Of a DNA stretch of 64,000 bases, positions 8,307 through 16,506 are shown one piece after another; the first letter of the stretch is position 1, and every line of letters begins with the position of its first letter. The notes below the pieces were generated by a model. That model saw only the letters and a program-made list of their open reading frames with translations. It was not told where the DNA came from and did not search any database. Source of the stretch: Tardibacter chloracetimidivorans. Lineage in GTDB: Bacteria > Pseudomonadota > Alphaproteobacteria > Sphingomonadales > Sphingomonadaceae. The stretch covers positions 118,641-182,640 of the forward strand of contig NZ_CP018225.1 of assembly GCF_001890385.1 (NCBI RefSeq). Reading direction: 5' to 3'. The translations under genes were made by a program, and so were the position numbers.

Positions 8307-9215
8307 TTAGAACTGACGCGCAGCACGCCATTCAATCCGGTGGCGAACGGCCTCCGCGATCGCTGGCATGACGTCTATATCATTCGACGCATGTGCAACC
8401 GCGTTCGTGCTGACGATCCTTTCGACAAGCCCACCCAGAACCTGCGCTGCATCGCCGGCAAAAAGCGGATGCACGACCACGCAATCCGGTCGCGCGAACC
8501 CCATGCCGACCAGTTGGCGCGCCGCCTCGGTGAGGGTCCGACCGGATGAGGCGATATCGTCGACCAGCACCGGCTGGCGATCGAGAAACGCTGGGGCATT
8601 CGGAATCGAGATGGTGACGTGACGGTCGCCGGATCGGATTTTCTCGCACACGAGAAACGGAGCATCGGCATCGGCCGCCACCTGCGAGACCCACTGTTCG
8701 CTTTCCAGGTCCGGACCGATGATCAGCGGGCGAGCGACATTGCGCTTGATCCACGAGGCCAAAAACGGCGCGGCATGAACAACCTGGGTTGGGATGCGGT
8801 AGATTTCCGACAATTCATGGTAGCGATGGAGATGCGGATCGACCGTCACCAGCCAGTCGAGATGGCGAGACAGGATCGCAGCAAAGGTTCGCGACGTCAC
8901 CGCCTCGCCGGCATGGAAGCGTATGTCCTGGCGCATGTAAGCGAGGTAAGGGGCGACGAGCCCGATCCTGCGAGCGCCAAGATCGCGCGCGGTGTCGGCT
9001 GCGAACAGCAGCGGCAACAGCTTGGCGTCCGGATGATCGAGACTGGACAGCAGGATGACCTCGCGGTCGCTGACGTCGTTTCCGACCCTGAGATAGGTTT
9101 CCCCGTCAGGAAACTGACGATGCTCGATCGTGCCGACCTCTGCATCGAGCGCGGCGGATAGCGGCTGTGCCAGGGCCTCGCTGCCAGGCAGCGCGAACAG
9201 GACGGGACGGTTCAT
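8307..9215 (-). CDS. Ribose-phosphate pyrophosphokinase (PRPP synthase) homologue
   Basis: 302 residues with the two phosphoribosyltransferase-fold halves of PRPP synthases: HRQFPDGETYLRV and VAPYLAYMRQD in the N-terminal half, VTVDPHLHRYHEL, and the PRPP loop VLVDDIASSGRTLTEAARQL near residues 212-231. It is slightly shorter than housekeeping Prs (about 315) and diverged, so it is likely a second, pathway-specific copy. Its ATG overlaps the stop of the phosphorylase gene (ATGA). Context points to ribose-phosphate salvage rather than general PRPP supply; this is inference. Confidence 0.88.
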   Translation of the reverse strand: MNRPVLFALPGSEALAQPLSAALDAEVGTIEHRQFPDGETYLRVGNDVSDREVILLSSLDHPDAKLLPLLFAADTARDLGARRIGLVAPYLAYMRQDIRFHAGEAVTSRTFAAILSRHLDWLVTVDPHLHRYHELSEIYRIPTQVVHAAPFLASWIKRNVARPLIIGPDLESEQWVSQVAADADAPFLVCEKIRSGDRHVTISIPNAPAFLDRQPVLVDDIASSGRTLTEAARQLVGMGFARPDCVVVHPLFAGDAAQVLGGLVERIVSTNAVAHASNDIDVMPAIAEAVRHRIEWRAARQF

Positions 9216-10750
9216 AGCGCTTCAATCCCGAAGATCGGCCCGTCGCTCACGGCATAGGCCGCCGCATAGTCGAGCTCGCCCGGGCTCTCGGCATGAATGC
9301 TACACAAGGGAGCCCCGGCATCCACCATCTGGTTCAGCCGACACTGCAGTGCGACGCCAGCGGCCTTGGCCACCGGCGCGCCGGCGAGCTTCGCGACCGT
9401 CGCGAGCTTGCGATTGTCGATACTCACCAGGCGGCCGCTATAGGGAGCGATCATATCCTGCTGAAACCGGGCGACCGGTGGAGCCCGCATGCCGCCCTGC
9501 GCTTCGCAGATACGTTGGAACTTGGCCCAGGCCCCGCCGCTTTCGAGACACGCCCGCGCACGCGCATAGCCTTCGCCGGCCGGGGCCGCGTCAGCGAGCT
9601 CAAGCAGTCCTCCCGCCAGCTCGCAGGCCCGGTGGGCGAGATCCTCGGCGCCCGGCTGCCCCTGGAGGACGGCAAGGATATCCTGCGCCTCGAGCGCCGG
9701 GCCGATGCCCCGTCCGATCGGCTCCGCGCCGGGGCCGCGCATCACGCGCGTGCGAAGCCCGAAGGCTTGGGCGACCGAGCTCAGCGCGCGCTCGAGCGTA
9801 TCGGCGGCATCGGTTCCGCGTACCTTGGCGGTCGGCCCGACCGGGATATCGATGACCAGATGGGTCGCACCGGCCGCGATTTTCTTGGACAGCACCGAGG
9901 CGACCATCTGCCCTACGGCATCGATATCGAGCACTCGTTCAACGCCGATGATCACATCGTCGGCCGGGCTGAGATTGACGGCGCCGCCCCAGGCGATGCA
10001 GCCGCCTTCGCGCTCGACCACCTTGCGGATGGCGGAAACGTCGAGGTCGACAGGTGCAAGCACCTCCATCGTGTCCGCCGTGCCGGCCGGCGAGGTGATC
10101 GCCCGCGACGATGTCTTGGGCATGATCAGGCCCTCCGCGGCCATGATCGAGACGATGATCGGCGTGGTGCGATTGCCCGGCAATCCACCGACGCTATGCT
10201 TGTCGACGATGACCGCTCCGGACCACTGCAATCGCTCGCCGACATCGACCATCGCCCTGGTCAGGCTGATCGTTTCGTCCGTATCGAGCGGGACCGCTGA
10301 GCATGCCGTGATGAACGCCGAGAGATGGACATCGCTATAGCGTCGCTCGGCGATGTCGGTCATGATCGCTGAAAAAGCCCCTTCACTGAGACGATTGCCA
10401 TAGATGCGCCGACGCACTTCGGCGAGCGAGGCGAGAGGCTGGGCGTGCGCGATCTCGACCGGATCGCCCTCGCTGACGCCGAGCCGCCGCCATGCGGATT
10501 CGGACAGGCCGATCTCGCCGGGCGCTGGAGCCTCCGCGGAACTGTGCAGCAGCGAGACGACGATTTCCCGCCCGCCGGCGTGCAGCGCGACCTGCGCGCG
10601 CGACGCGAGACCTTCCGAGCGGCAGACGGGACAGTCTTGGCGCATGACCGCGATCAGATCACCTCCGGCAGCCGACAGGCCGAGGCGGTGTGCCCGCAGC
10701 GTCGTCGCGACAGGCTCTACTTCGGCGTCCTCGATGATCCCGGGCTTCAC
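9212..10750 (-). CDS. Thymidine phosphorylase family protein (AMP-phosphorylase-like)
   Basis: 512 residues. After an N-terminal extension of about 85 residues (with CPVC near residue 40) comes the pyrimidine-nucleoside phosphorylase fold: VDKHSVGGLPGNRTTPIIVSI, SSRAITSPAGTADTMEVLAPV, AWGGAVNLSPADD, and the C-terminal domain. Length and extension match the archaeal-type AMP phosphorylase group rather than DeoA (about 440). The reaction would be NMP + phosphate to base + ribose-1,5-bisphosphate. GTG start in a GTGA overlap with the MBL gene. The exact substrate is not provable here. Confidence 0.88.
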   Translation of the reverse strand: MKPGIIEDAEVEPVATTLRAHRLGLSAAGGDLIAVMRQDCPVCRSEGLASRAQVALHAGGREIVVSLLHSSAEAPAPGEIGLSESAWRRLGVSEGDPVEIAHAQPLASLAEVRRRIYGNRLSEGAFSAIMTDIAERRYSDVHLSAFITACSAVPLDTDETISLTRAMVDVGERLQWSGAVIVDKHSVGGLPGNRTTPIIVSIMAAEGLIMPKTSSRAITSPAGTADTMEVLAPVDLDVSAIRKVVEREGGCIAWGGAVNLSPADDVIIGVERVLDIDAVGQMVASVLSKKIAAGATHLVIDIPVGPTAKVRGTDAADTLERALSSVAQAFGLRTRVMRGPGAEPIGRGIGPALEAQDILAVLQGQPGAEDLAHRACELAGGLLELADAAPAGEGYARARACLESGGAWAKFQRICEAQGGMRAPPVARFQQDMIAPYSGRLVSIDNRKLATVAKLAGAPVAKAAGVALQCRLNQMVDAGAPLCSIHAESPGELDYAAAYAVSDGPIFGIEAL

Positions 10751-12195
10751 GCGAGCATGCCCCAGCTACCCAGCGCCGGTACGCTGCATGCCCAGCCCAG
10801 ATCCTCCGAGACACGCTTCGCCAGGACCTGGGCGCCGGTCGGCTCGCCATGCGTGACATAGACATGGCGCGGGGGCTCTTGCAGCGACCCGAGCCAGCGC
10901 ATGAGCTCGTCGCTGTCGGCATGCGCCGAAAGCATCGTCAGGTTGGCGACATCGGCTTCGACCGGGATATACTCGCCGTGGATCTTGATCGTCCGGGCGC
11001 CCCCGATCATGGCGGCGCCGCGGGTGCCCGCCGCCTGGAAGCCTGAGAAGAGGATGAGGTTCTTCCCATCCGGCGCGAAGCGCTTGAGATGGTGGAGCAC
11101 GCGGCCGCCCGTTGCCATTCCACTGGCCGAGATGATGACCTTGGGAGCGGGGTTGGCGGTGAGTTCCTTGGATTCCTCCACTTCGCGCACATAGTGCGCG
11201 ACGCTGCACGCCGCTTCGCACTCGGCGCGGGCCAGGCGATGCTCGTCCATGAAATCGCACATCAGCCCGCTCGCGTTGATCGCCATCGGGCTGTCGAGGA
11301 AGATCGGGATGTCGCGGAGGCGTCCCTGCGCGCGCAGACGCGAGAAATGATAGAGAAGCGACTGAACCCGTCCCACGGCGAAGGCCGGAATCACCACCGT
11401 CCCGCCTCTCTCGACGCATCGTTCGACATGATCTCCAAGCGTCTTTGTCGGATCGACCTGCTCGTGGCGCCGATCGCCATAGGTCGATTCCACTAGGACA
11501 TAGTCGGCGCGCGCGGGCGGCTCGGGATCCTTCATCACCGCATCGCCGTAACGGCCGATGTCGCCTGAGAAGAGGATTGTCCGCCCCTTCCAGTCGATCT
11601 CGATCGACGCCGCGCCGAGGATGTGGCCGGCGCGATGGTAGCGCACCCTGATGCCGTCCGTGACTGCATGCCACGCTCCGAACTCGATCGGGCGGAAGAG
11701 CTGCAATGCCAGACGCGCGTCGGCCTGGGTGTAGAGGGGCAGCGCCGGCTGGTGCCTGGAGAAGCCGTGCTGGTTGGCGAACTCCGCATCCTTTTCCTGC
11801 AGATGGCCGCTGTCGGGAAGAAGGAGCTCGCACAGGGCCGCGGTCGCCCGCGTGGCAAGGACGGTCCCGTCCCAGCCCAGGCGCGCCATGCGCGGTAGTG
11901 CGCCCGAGTGATCGAGATGGGCGTGGGTCAGCAGCACCTGGCCGACATCCGCGACTTCGGGTGGGATCGATGCCCAATTAAGGCGGCGCAGATCCCTGGG
12001 TCCCTGAAACAGGCCGGAATCGACCACGATCTGAGTTTCACCATCGTCCACCAGATAACGCGACCCTGTGACCGTTCCCGATGCGCCGAGAAAGGCAACG
12101 CCGAGACCATCGGCCGGGCGCTTGGCCAGATCGATCCTTGCTTCACGCTCGAAGATGGTCACGCGGGAATGGTGCCGTTTCTTTCTCTTTTGCAT
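10747..12195 (-). CDS. MBL-fold beta-CASP hydrolase (RNA-processing exonuclease family)
   Basis: 482 residues from ATG 12195. The metallo-beta-lactamase core has LTHAHLDHSGALPRM (HxHxDH motif), FSGDIGRYGDAVM, and YHRAGHILGAASIEI. The beta-CASP insert is followed by VIISASGMATGGRVLHHL and the RMMBL-type end (KIHGEYIPVEADVANLTMLSAHADSDELM). The family includes RNA endo/exonucleases such as YSH1/CPSF-like and RNase J relatives. It is the first gene of a coupled three-gene operon with the phosphorylase and Prs-like genes, so an RNA-turnover-to-nucleotide-salvage route is plausible but inferred. An upstream start at 12282 adds 29 unlikely residues. Confidence 0.88.
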   Translation of the reverse strand: MQKRKKRHHSRVTIFEREARIDLAKRPADGLGVAFLGASGTVTGSRYLVDDGETQIVVDSGLFQGPRDLRRLNWASIPPEVADVGQVLLTHAHLDHSGALPRMARLGWDGTVLATRATAALCELLLPDSGHLQEKDAEFANQHGFSRHQPALPLYTQADARLALQLFRPIEFGAWHAVTDGIRVRYHRAGHILGAASIEIDWKGRTILFSGDIGRYGDAVMKDPEPPARADYVLVESTYGDRRHEQVDPTKTLGDHVERCVERGGTVVIPAFAVGRVQSLLYHFSRLRAQGRLRDIPIFLDSPMAINASGLMCDFMDEHRLARAECEAACSVAHYVREVEESKELTANPAPKVIISASGMATGGRVLHHLKRFAPDGKNLILFSGFQAAGTRGAAMIGGARTIKIHGEYIPVEADVANLTMLSAHADSDELMRWLGSLQEPPRHVYVTHGEPTGAQVLAKRVSEDLGWACSVPALGSWGMLA

Positions 12196-12447
12196 GGACG
12201 CGGGCCTGCCTCTCACGATTATGTTCGTGAGCGCAGCATTGGTTCGCGGACGCCGCACGCCTATACGCAAAATCCGCAGCACGACTGCTGCTCCCCGACA
12301 GCTGCGTCGCCCGAACGCCGATGGCCGATCCCATCGATCGCCTTACCCATGCCTGCGCGATGCCCGGGGGACTTCGGTCTCTACTTATACCTTGCTCCTT
12401 GGACTCGAGCCTATGCTGCCCGGACGTTGACCAGAAGAGGACGGCAT

Positions 12448-12711
12448 ATGGGCGAACATGACCATCGCATGCGCAAGCGCGGCAAGATCGTTCTGATCGG
12501 CTTCCTGCTCGTCGCTAGCTTCTTCCTCCTCACCGAGCATACCGCGCACTTCCTGGGTGTGCTGCCCTATCTCATCCTGCTCGCCTGCCCGCTCATGCAC
12601 CTGTTCATGCACCGCGGCCATGGTGGGCATCAGCATGGCCATGAGCCCGGTCAGGCACCCGCCGGCTTACCGGCCAATCCCAACGGCCGCATCGAAGGAG
12701 AGTCGCGATGA
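12448..12711 (+). CDS. DUF2933 small membrane protein
   Basis: 87 residues with two hydrophobic helices (KIVLIGFLLVASFFLLTEHTAHFLGVLPYLILLACPLMHLFMH) and a His/Gly-rich tail (HRGHGGHQHGHEPGQ). ATG follows AGAAGAGG (12434-12440). DUF2933 genes are common in copper and silver clusters next to methyltransferase-like membrane proteins, as here. The His-rich tail could bind metal. Function is not known. The 252 bp before it (12196-12447) hold the promoters of this gene and the divergent MBL operon but no clear motif. Confidence 0.85.
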   Translation: MGEHDHRMRKRGKIVLIGFLLVASFFLLTEHTAHFLGVLPYLILLACPLMHLFMHRGHGGHQHGHEPGQAPAGLPANPNGRIEGESR

Positions 12712-13562
12712 CGCACGCCGACTATGGCTATGGTCTGTGGGGGCTCGCGCTGGTTAACGCCGCCGTTTTCATCCTCTTTGCGTTCAGCTTCTTCAAGCCG
12801 GCAACTAAACGAGACTGGCGCAGTTTGGGGGCGTTCAGCGCTTTCATCATAGCGCTCTTCGCGGAAATGTATGGCTTCCCGCTCACGATCTTCGTGCTTT
12901 CGGGGTGGCTCCAGTCGTATTTCCCCGCTGTCGACTGGTGGAGCCACGATGCTGGACATCTCCTGGAGATGATGTTCGGCTGGCGAGTTAATCCCCATTA
13001 CGGTCCATTCCACATCGCCAGCTTTGTGCTGATCGGCGTGGGTTACTGGCTGATCTCGGTTGCATGGACGGCCCTTCACTTGAGTCAGCGCAAACACCAA
13101 TTGGCCCTTACTGGGATTTATGCCCGGATCCGGCACCCGCAATATGTCGGCTTCATTCTCGTCATGCTCGGCTTTTTGCTACAATGGCCGACCCTTTTGA
13201 CCCTTGCTATGTTTCCGGTGCTCGTCGTGATGTATATTCGGCTGGCTCGGCATGAGGAAAAGGAGGCGCTAGCCAACTTCGGCGAGGTTTACCGCGATTA
13301 TATGGCTCGCGTGCCCGGCTTCATTCCGAATCTGACAATCCATTCGCGTCGAAGAAGGCCATGGCGATCCTTGACGGGAATGGCTGATGTAATTGCCGGC
13401 AAGGTCAATGCTGACGTTCTGACTGGCCTTATTATTCGGACATCGTTACCCGACCTCACAGCACACTACTGCAGCAATCCCGGTTCGACTGCGCAATCAT
13501 CTTGGGAGGGCAAGTTCGCCTTGCACGGGCAGATTCGGTGTGGAGCTGATGCCCGGCACTAG
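12708..13562 (+). CDS. Isoprenylcysteine carboxylmethyltransferase-like membrane protein with an aberrant C-terminus
   Basis: 284 residues; overlaps the DUF2933 gene by 4 bp. Residues 1-205 are a normal ICMT/phospholipid-methyltransferase-like protein: several membrane helices and the SAM-binding segment GIYARIRHPQYVGFILVMLGF ... LARHEEKEALANFGEVYRDYMARVPGFIP. From about residue 210 the sequence (GMADVIAGKVNADVLTGLI ...) does not look like the family and runs 66 bp into the convergent gene. The original 3' end was probably lost at a rearrangement near 13.36-13.4 kb. The enzyme's substrate is unknown. Confidence 0.8.
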   Translation: MTHADYGYGLWGLALVNAAVFILFAFSFFKPATKRDWRSLGAFSAFIIALFAEMYGFPLTIFVLSGWLQSYFPAVDWWSHDAGHLLEMMFGWRVNPHYGPFHIASFVLIGVGYWLISVAWTALHLSQRKHQLALTGIYARIRHPQYVGFILVMLGFLLQWPTLLTLAMFPVLVVMYIRLARHEEKEALANFGEVYRDYMARVPGFIPNLTIHSRRRRPWRSLTGMADVIAGKVNADVLTGLIIRTSLPDLTAHYCSNPGSTAQSSWEGKFALHGQIRCGADARH

Positions 13563-14066
13563 ACGCAGAGCATCGCCGATCAAGGTATAGACGGCGTGGC
13601 GCTGGCCGCCACGGTTCCGATGGTCGACGCGATAGCCCTGATAATGTCGGCGGAGCAGGCCTGCATTCACCAGTTCGGAAACGGCGCGACTGAGATTACT
13701 CTTGCCGGCTGTGCGAATGCGTGCCCGCATTTCCTCCGCGATCACGCCGCGCCTTTTCTCCGGATCGCCGGGGAGCAGTCCGTTTCTAGCGAGGTCGCTC
13801 TCGACCCGCTCGGCCAGCGTAATGCTGCGCGGACCACGCTGGGCCATCGGGGTCAATGCGTCGCATAGCCAATCGCGCAGGGAAACGAGCCCATCGTTCC
13901 GCCTGACCCAGGGACCGGCGCTTCCATCTGGCCCCGCCACCTGGGCGATCAGGTTGAGCAGCATGAAGGCATAACGGGGCCGGCTCGATACGGTCGCCAG
14001 CGTCTCGAGCACGGCCGCGACATCACAGCCAATGGAGGGTTCAAGAGGCTTGCCTGCATGAAACAT
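13497..14066 (-). CDS. Winged-helix DNA-binding protein of the conjugation locus (function unknown)
   Basis: 189 residues. No named family is recognised in the first 95 residues. The second half contains a likely winged helix-turn-helix (KSNLSRAVSELVNAGLLRRHYQGYRVDHRNRGGQRHAVYTL, about 118-160) of MarR-like character. It is divergent from the LuxR pair across a 221-bp regulatory region with a 12-bp-armed dyad, so it could control the quorum-sensing genes or itself. This is inference from position. Confidence 0.6.
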   Translation of the reverse strand: MFHAGKPLEPSIGCDVAAVLETLATVSSRPRYAFMLLNLIAQVAGPDGSAGPWVRRNDGLVSLRDWLCDALTPMAQRGPRSITLAERVESDLARNGLLPGDPEKRRGVIAEEMRARIRTAGKSNLSRAVSELVNAGLLRRHYQGYRVDHRNRGGQRHAVYTLIGDALRLVPGISSTPNLPVQGELALPR

Positions 14067-14137
14067 AACATGATGGAATCAAGCACAAAGCAGGATCAAT
14101 GTGAATCCCAAATCGGCGGCCGCAGACGGGTTGTCAG

Positions 14138-14171
14138 CTATGACACTTTGCCGGCGGATAAAGTGTCATAG
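14138..14171. repeat. Perfect 12-bp inverted repeat, probable operator
   Basis: CTATGACACTTT (14138-14149) and its exact reverse complement AAAGTGTCATAG (14160-14171) are separated by 10 bp. The dyad lies between the winged-helix gene (start 14066) and the first luxR gene (start 14288). No T-run follows, so it is more like a binding site than a terminator. Nothing else was recognised in 14067-14287. Confidence 0.55.
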
Positions 14172-14287
14172 GCGATCCATTCTAATCGTAGATTGTTGCG
14201 AATCGTTCTCAACTCATCCTGATAATCATGGCGCTCGCCGCTTAGGTGTGGACGAGCCGTCTCCTCGCGAACGAGCTTCCGTCGCCT

Positions 14288-15049
14288 ATGGCGAACAGGA
14301 TAAAAGACTGCGGCCGCCTTGATGATCTCACGCGCTTTGCGACGGACTGTCAGCGTGCTGAAACCCTTGGCGATCTGCATGGCACGATCGATGCCGCCGT
14401 GCGCGATCTTGGCTTCCGCTGGTTCACGCTGCTTCACAATATCGACCTTCGGCGCGGCGACGAGCAAAGCCTGTTCCTCACAACCTATCCGTCGGCCTGG
14501 CTCGAGGAAGTTCTAGAAGAACGCCACTATATCGAAGATCCCATTCATGCGGCCTGCGCACGTACGCCCTCTGGACTGGCCTGGGACCGTGTCGGCGACG
14601 TGCTGGAGCTCACGCCGCGCCAGCGAGGCATCCTTGACCGCGCCCGGGATCATGACCTTGCATCGGGCTACAGTTTGCCGATCCGGACTCCGGGCGAGCC
14701 CGAGGCGATCTTCACTGCGGCCCGATCACGCGACGAGCCGCTGAGTGCAGAAGAGGTTCTGACCGCCCGTCTGCTCGGCTCGGTCGCTTATGATCGGGCG
14801 CGCGAGCTGCTTGGCGAAAGGGCAGGGCCATTGGCCTGCGTCCCTCTCAGCCCTCGCCAGGTCGAATGCATCGCGCTCGTCGCGCAAGGCAAAAGCGACT
14901 GGGAGATCGGCCAGATCCTCGGCCTCAGCCGCGACACCGTGCACGAATATGTTGAATCGGCCCGCAGGCGTTATGGCGTGCGACGACGCACGCAGCTGGT
15001 GCTGCGCGCGGTTCGCGATGGTCATCTCAACATGGAAGCGCTGCTCTGA
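14288..15049 (+). CDS. LuxR-family quorum-sensing regulator 1
   Basis: 253 residues from ATG 14288; a GTG at 14246 would add 14. The N-terminal autoinducer-binding domain keeps the conserved pattern (FRWFTLLHNIDL, YPSAWLEEVLEERHYIEDPIHAAC, GLAWDRV, GYSLPIRTPGEPEAIF). The C-terminal LuxR HTH is SPRQVECIALVAQGKSDWEIGQILGLSRDTVHEYVESARRRYGV. It lies 14 bp before a second luxR and upstream of luxI. It should bind an acyl-homoserine lactone and control conjugation; the start codon is uncertain because no good RBS is visible. Confidence 0.88.
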   Translation: MANRIKDCGRLDDLTRFATDCQRAETLGDLHGTIDAAVRDLGFRWFTLLHNIDLRRGDEQSLFLTTYPSAWLEEVLEERHYIEDPIHAACARTPSGLAWDRVGDVLELTPRQRGILDRARDHDLASGYSLPIRTPGEPEAIFTAARSRDEPLSAEEVLTARLLGSVAYDRARELLGERAGPLACVPLSPRQVECIALVAQGKSDWEIGQILGLSRDTVHEYVESARRRYGVRRRTQLVLRAVRDGHLNMEALL

Positions 15050-15062
15050 TCTCGCCGGCCAT

Positions 15063-15809
15063 ATGATGATCGGGCTTGGGCAAGTTCAGGATTTCTGCGC
15101 TGTCGCTGGCGCGATCAAGGACGCTACGGCCTTGTCTGACCTGATGGCCGAAATCACGAAGGCCATGGGCTTTCGGCACTATGCCCTGGTCCATCATGTC
15201 GACCTGAAGCCTGCGGTTCGCTCGGTCCACATCGTCGACTATCCGCAAGACTGGGTGGAGCGCTTCCAGGCGAGACGCCTCTATGCGAGCGACCCGATCC
15301 ACCGCGCCAGCCATCGCACCAATGTGGGCTTTGCCTGGTCGGCGGTTCAGTCGATCATCTCTCTGACGGCCGCCGATCGCTCGATCCTGGCAGAAGCCTA
15401 CGAGGCCGGGCTGGGCGACGGCTTCACCGTTCCGGCCCATATTCCTGGCGAGCTCAATGGATCCTGTTCCTTCGCGATGGCGGCGGGCGAGATGCTCGAC
15501 CATCGGCAGCTGCCGTTCGTGCAGCTCGTCGGCAGCTTCGCGTTCGAAGCGGCACGCAAGATTTCCCGGATCCACGCGCCGCAATCCGAATGCCCGAGCC
15601 TGACCGAAAGGCAGGCCGAATGCGTGGCGCTGGTCGCGCGGGGCAAGACCGATTGGGAGATCAGCCAGATCCTCGGCATCGGCCAGGAAACGGTGATCCA
15701 GCATGTGAAGGATGCGCGCGACCGCTATGGCGTCACCAAGCGCACCCTCCTCGCCATTCGCGCCTTGTTCGAAGGGCAAATCAGCTTTGCCGATGTGTTC
15801 GGCCGATGA
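15063..15809 (+). CDS. LuxR-family quorum-sensing regulator 2
   Basis: 248 residues, ATG 15063. Autoinducer domain: FRHYALVHHVDL, YPQDWVERFQARRLYASDPIHRAS, GFAWSAV, GFTVPAHIPGELNGSCSF. HTH: TERQAECVALVARGKTDWEISQILGIGQETVIQHVKDARDRYGVTKR. It is a paralogue of the preceding gene, and the two share the GKxDWEIxQILG core, so they arose by duplication. It sits directly before the lux-box-like dyad and luxI. Confidence 0.9.
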   Translation: MMIGLGQVQDFCAVAGAIKDATALSDLMAEITKAMGFRHYALVHHVDLKPAVRSVHIVDYPQDWVERFQARRLYASDPIHRASHRTNVGFAWSAVQSIISLTAADRSILAEAYEAGLGDGFTVPAHIPGELNGSCSFAMAAGEMLDHRQLPFVQLVGSFAFEAARKISRIHAPQSECPSLTERQAECVALVARGKTDWEISQILGIGQETVIQHVKDARDRYGVTKRTLLAIRALFEGQISFADVFGR

Positions 15810-15811
15810 TC

Positions 15812-15827
15812 TCCCCAGAACTGGGGA
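15812..15827 (+). promoter_or_regulatory. lux/tra-box-like dyad before luxI
   Basis: Perfect palindrome TCCCCAG-AA-CTGGGGA, 16 bp, 56 bp before the luxI ATG and 2 bp after the luxR stop. Size, symmetry and place fit a LuxR-type binding site giving positive feedback on luxI. A looser C-run/G-run dyad (about 17391-17400) lies before the trbM/virB operon and might be a second site. Confidence 0.5.
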
Positions 15828-15883
15828 TAACGCAAGAAAGCCGCCTCTGATCGACTGACAGGCCTCACCAAAAGGAGGCTGTC

Positions 15884-16495
15884 ATGCACATCGGGACCGG
15901 CTTTTCGCAAGCCATGGAACACCGCCTGTTTCGCTCCATGTTCGAGGAGCGCAAGCGGGTCTTCGTCGATCTTCTTCGCTGGGACGTTCCGGTCATCGCC
16001 GGTCGCTACGAGATCGATCAGTTCGACAATGATCGCGCCGTCTACATCGTTGTTACCGGGGACGACGGGGAACACCGGGCATCCGCACGGCTTCTGCCGA
16101 CCACGCACGAGCATATTCTCGGCACGATCTTCCCGGATCTTTGCGAGGAAGCGCCGCCGCGCGGCAGTGCTATCCTGGAAATCACCCGCTTTTGCCTTGC
16201 GCGAAAATTGCGCGCCCGGGAGCGTCTCGAGCTGCGCAATCAGCTGGTCACCGCGCTCGTCGAATATGCCCTCGCCAACCAGATCCACAGCTTCACCGGG
16301 GTCGCCGAGTGGCCGTGGTTCCAGCAGATCCTGGGTTTCGGCTGGACTTGCCGACCATTGGGTCTTCCCACGTCCGAGCAAGGGCGAAGTCTCGTCGCCT
16401 TGCAAATCGATGTGGACGACCGAACGCGCGAGCAGCTGCGCGCGAGCGGCATTTTCCGCCCTGTCGGCCTTGCCGATCTTCCCGCCGCAGCATGA
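15884..16495 (+). CDS. luxI: Acyl-homoserine-lactone synthase (LuxI family)
   Basis: 203 residues. The conserved synthase residues are present: FEERKRVFVDLLRWDVP (Arg, Phe, Trp), YEIDQFDND (paired Asp), RASARLLPT (Arg) and LEITRFCLAR (Glu, Arg). AAAAGGAGG precedes the ATG. It makes the acyl-HSL from SAM and acyl-ACP for the two LuxR proteins upstream. It ends in an ATGA overlap with a spurious ATG; the next gene starts 12 bp later. Chain length cannot be predicted from sequence. Confidence 0.93.
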   Translation: MHIGTGFSQAMEHRLFRSMFEERKRVFVDLLRWDVPVIAGRYEIDQFDNDRAVYIVVTGDDGEHRASARLLPTTHEHILGTIFPDLCEEAPPRGSAILEITRFCLARKLRARERLELRNQLVTALVEYALANQIHSFTGVAEWPWFQQILGFGWTCRPLGLPTSEQGRSLVALQIDVDDRTREQLRASGIFRPVGLADLPAAA

Positions 16496-16506
16496 GGAGG
16501 GCGATC

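Noticed and set aside
10766..11977. 403-residue minus-strand ORF in another frame of the MBL gene
   Set aside because: Low-complexity Arg/Pro/Gly shadow; the HxHxDH motif is in the chosen frame.
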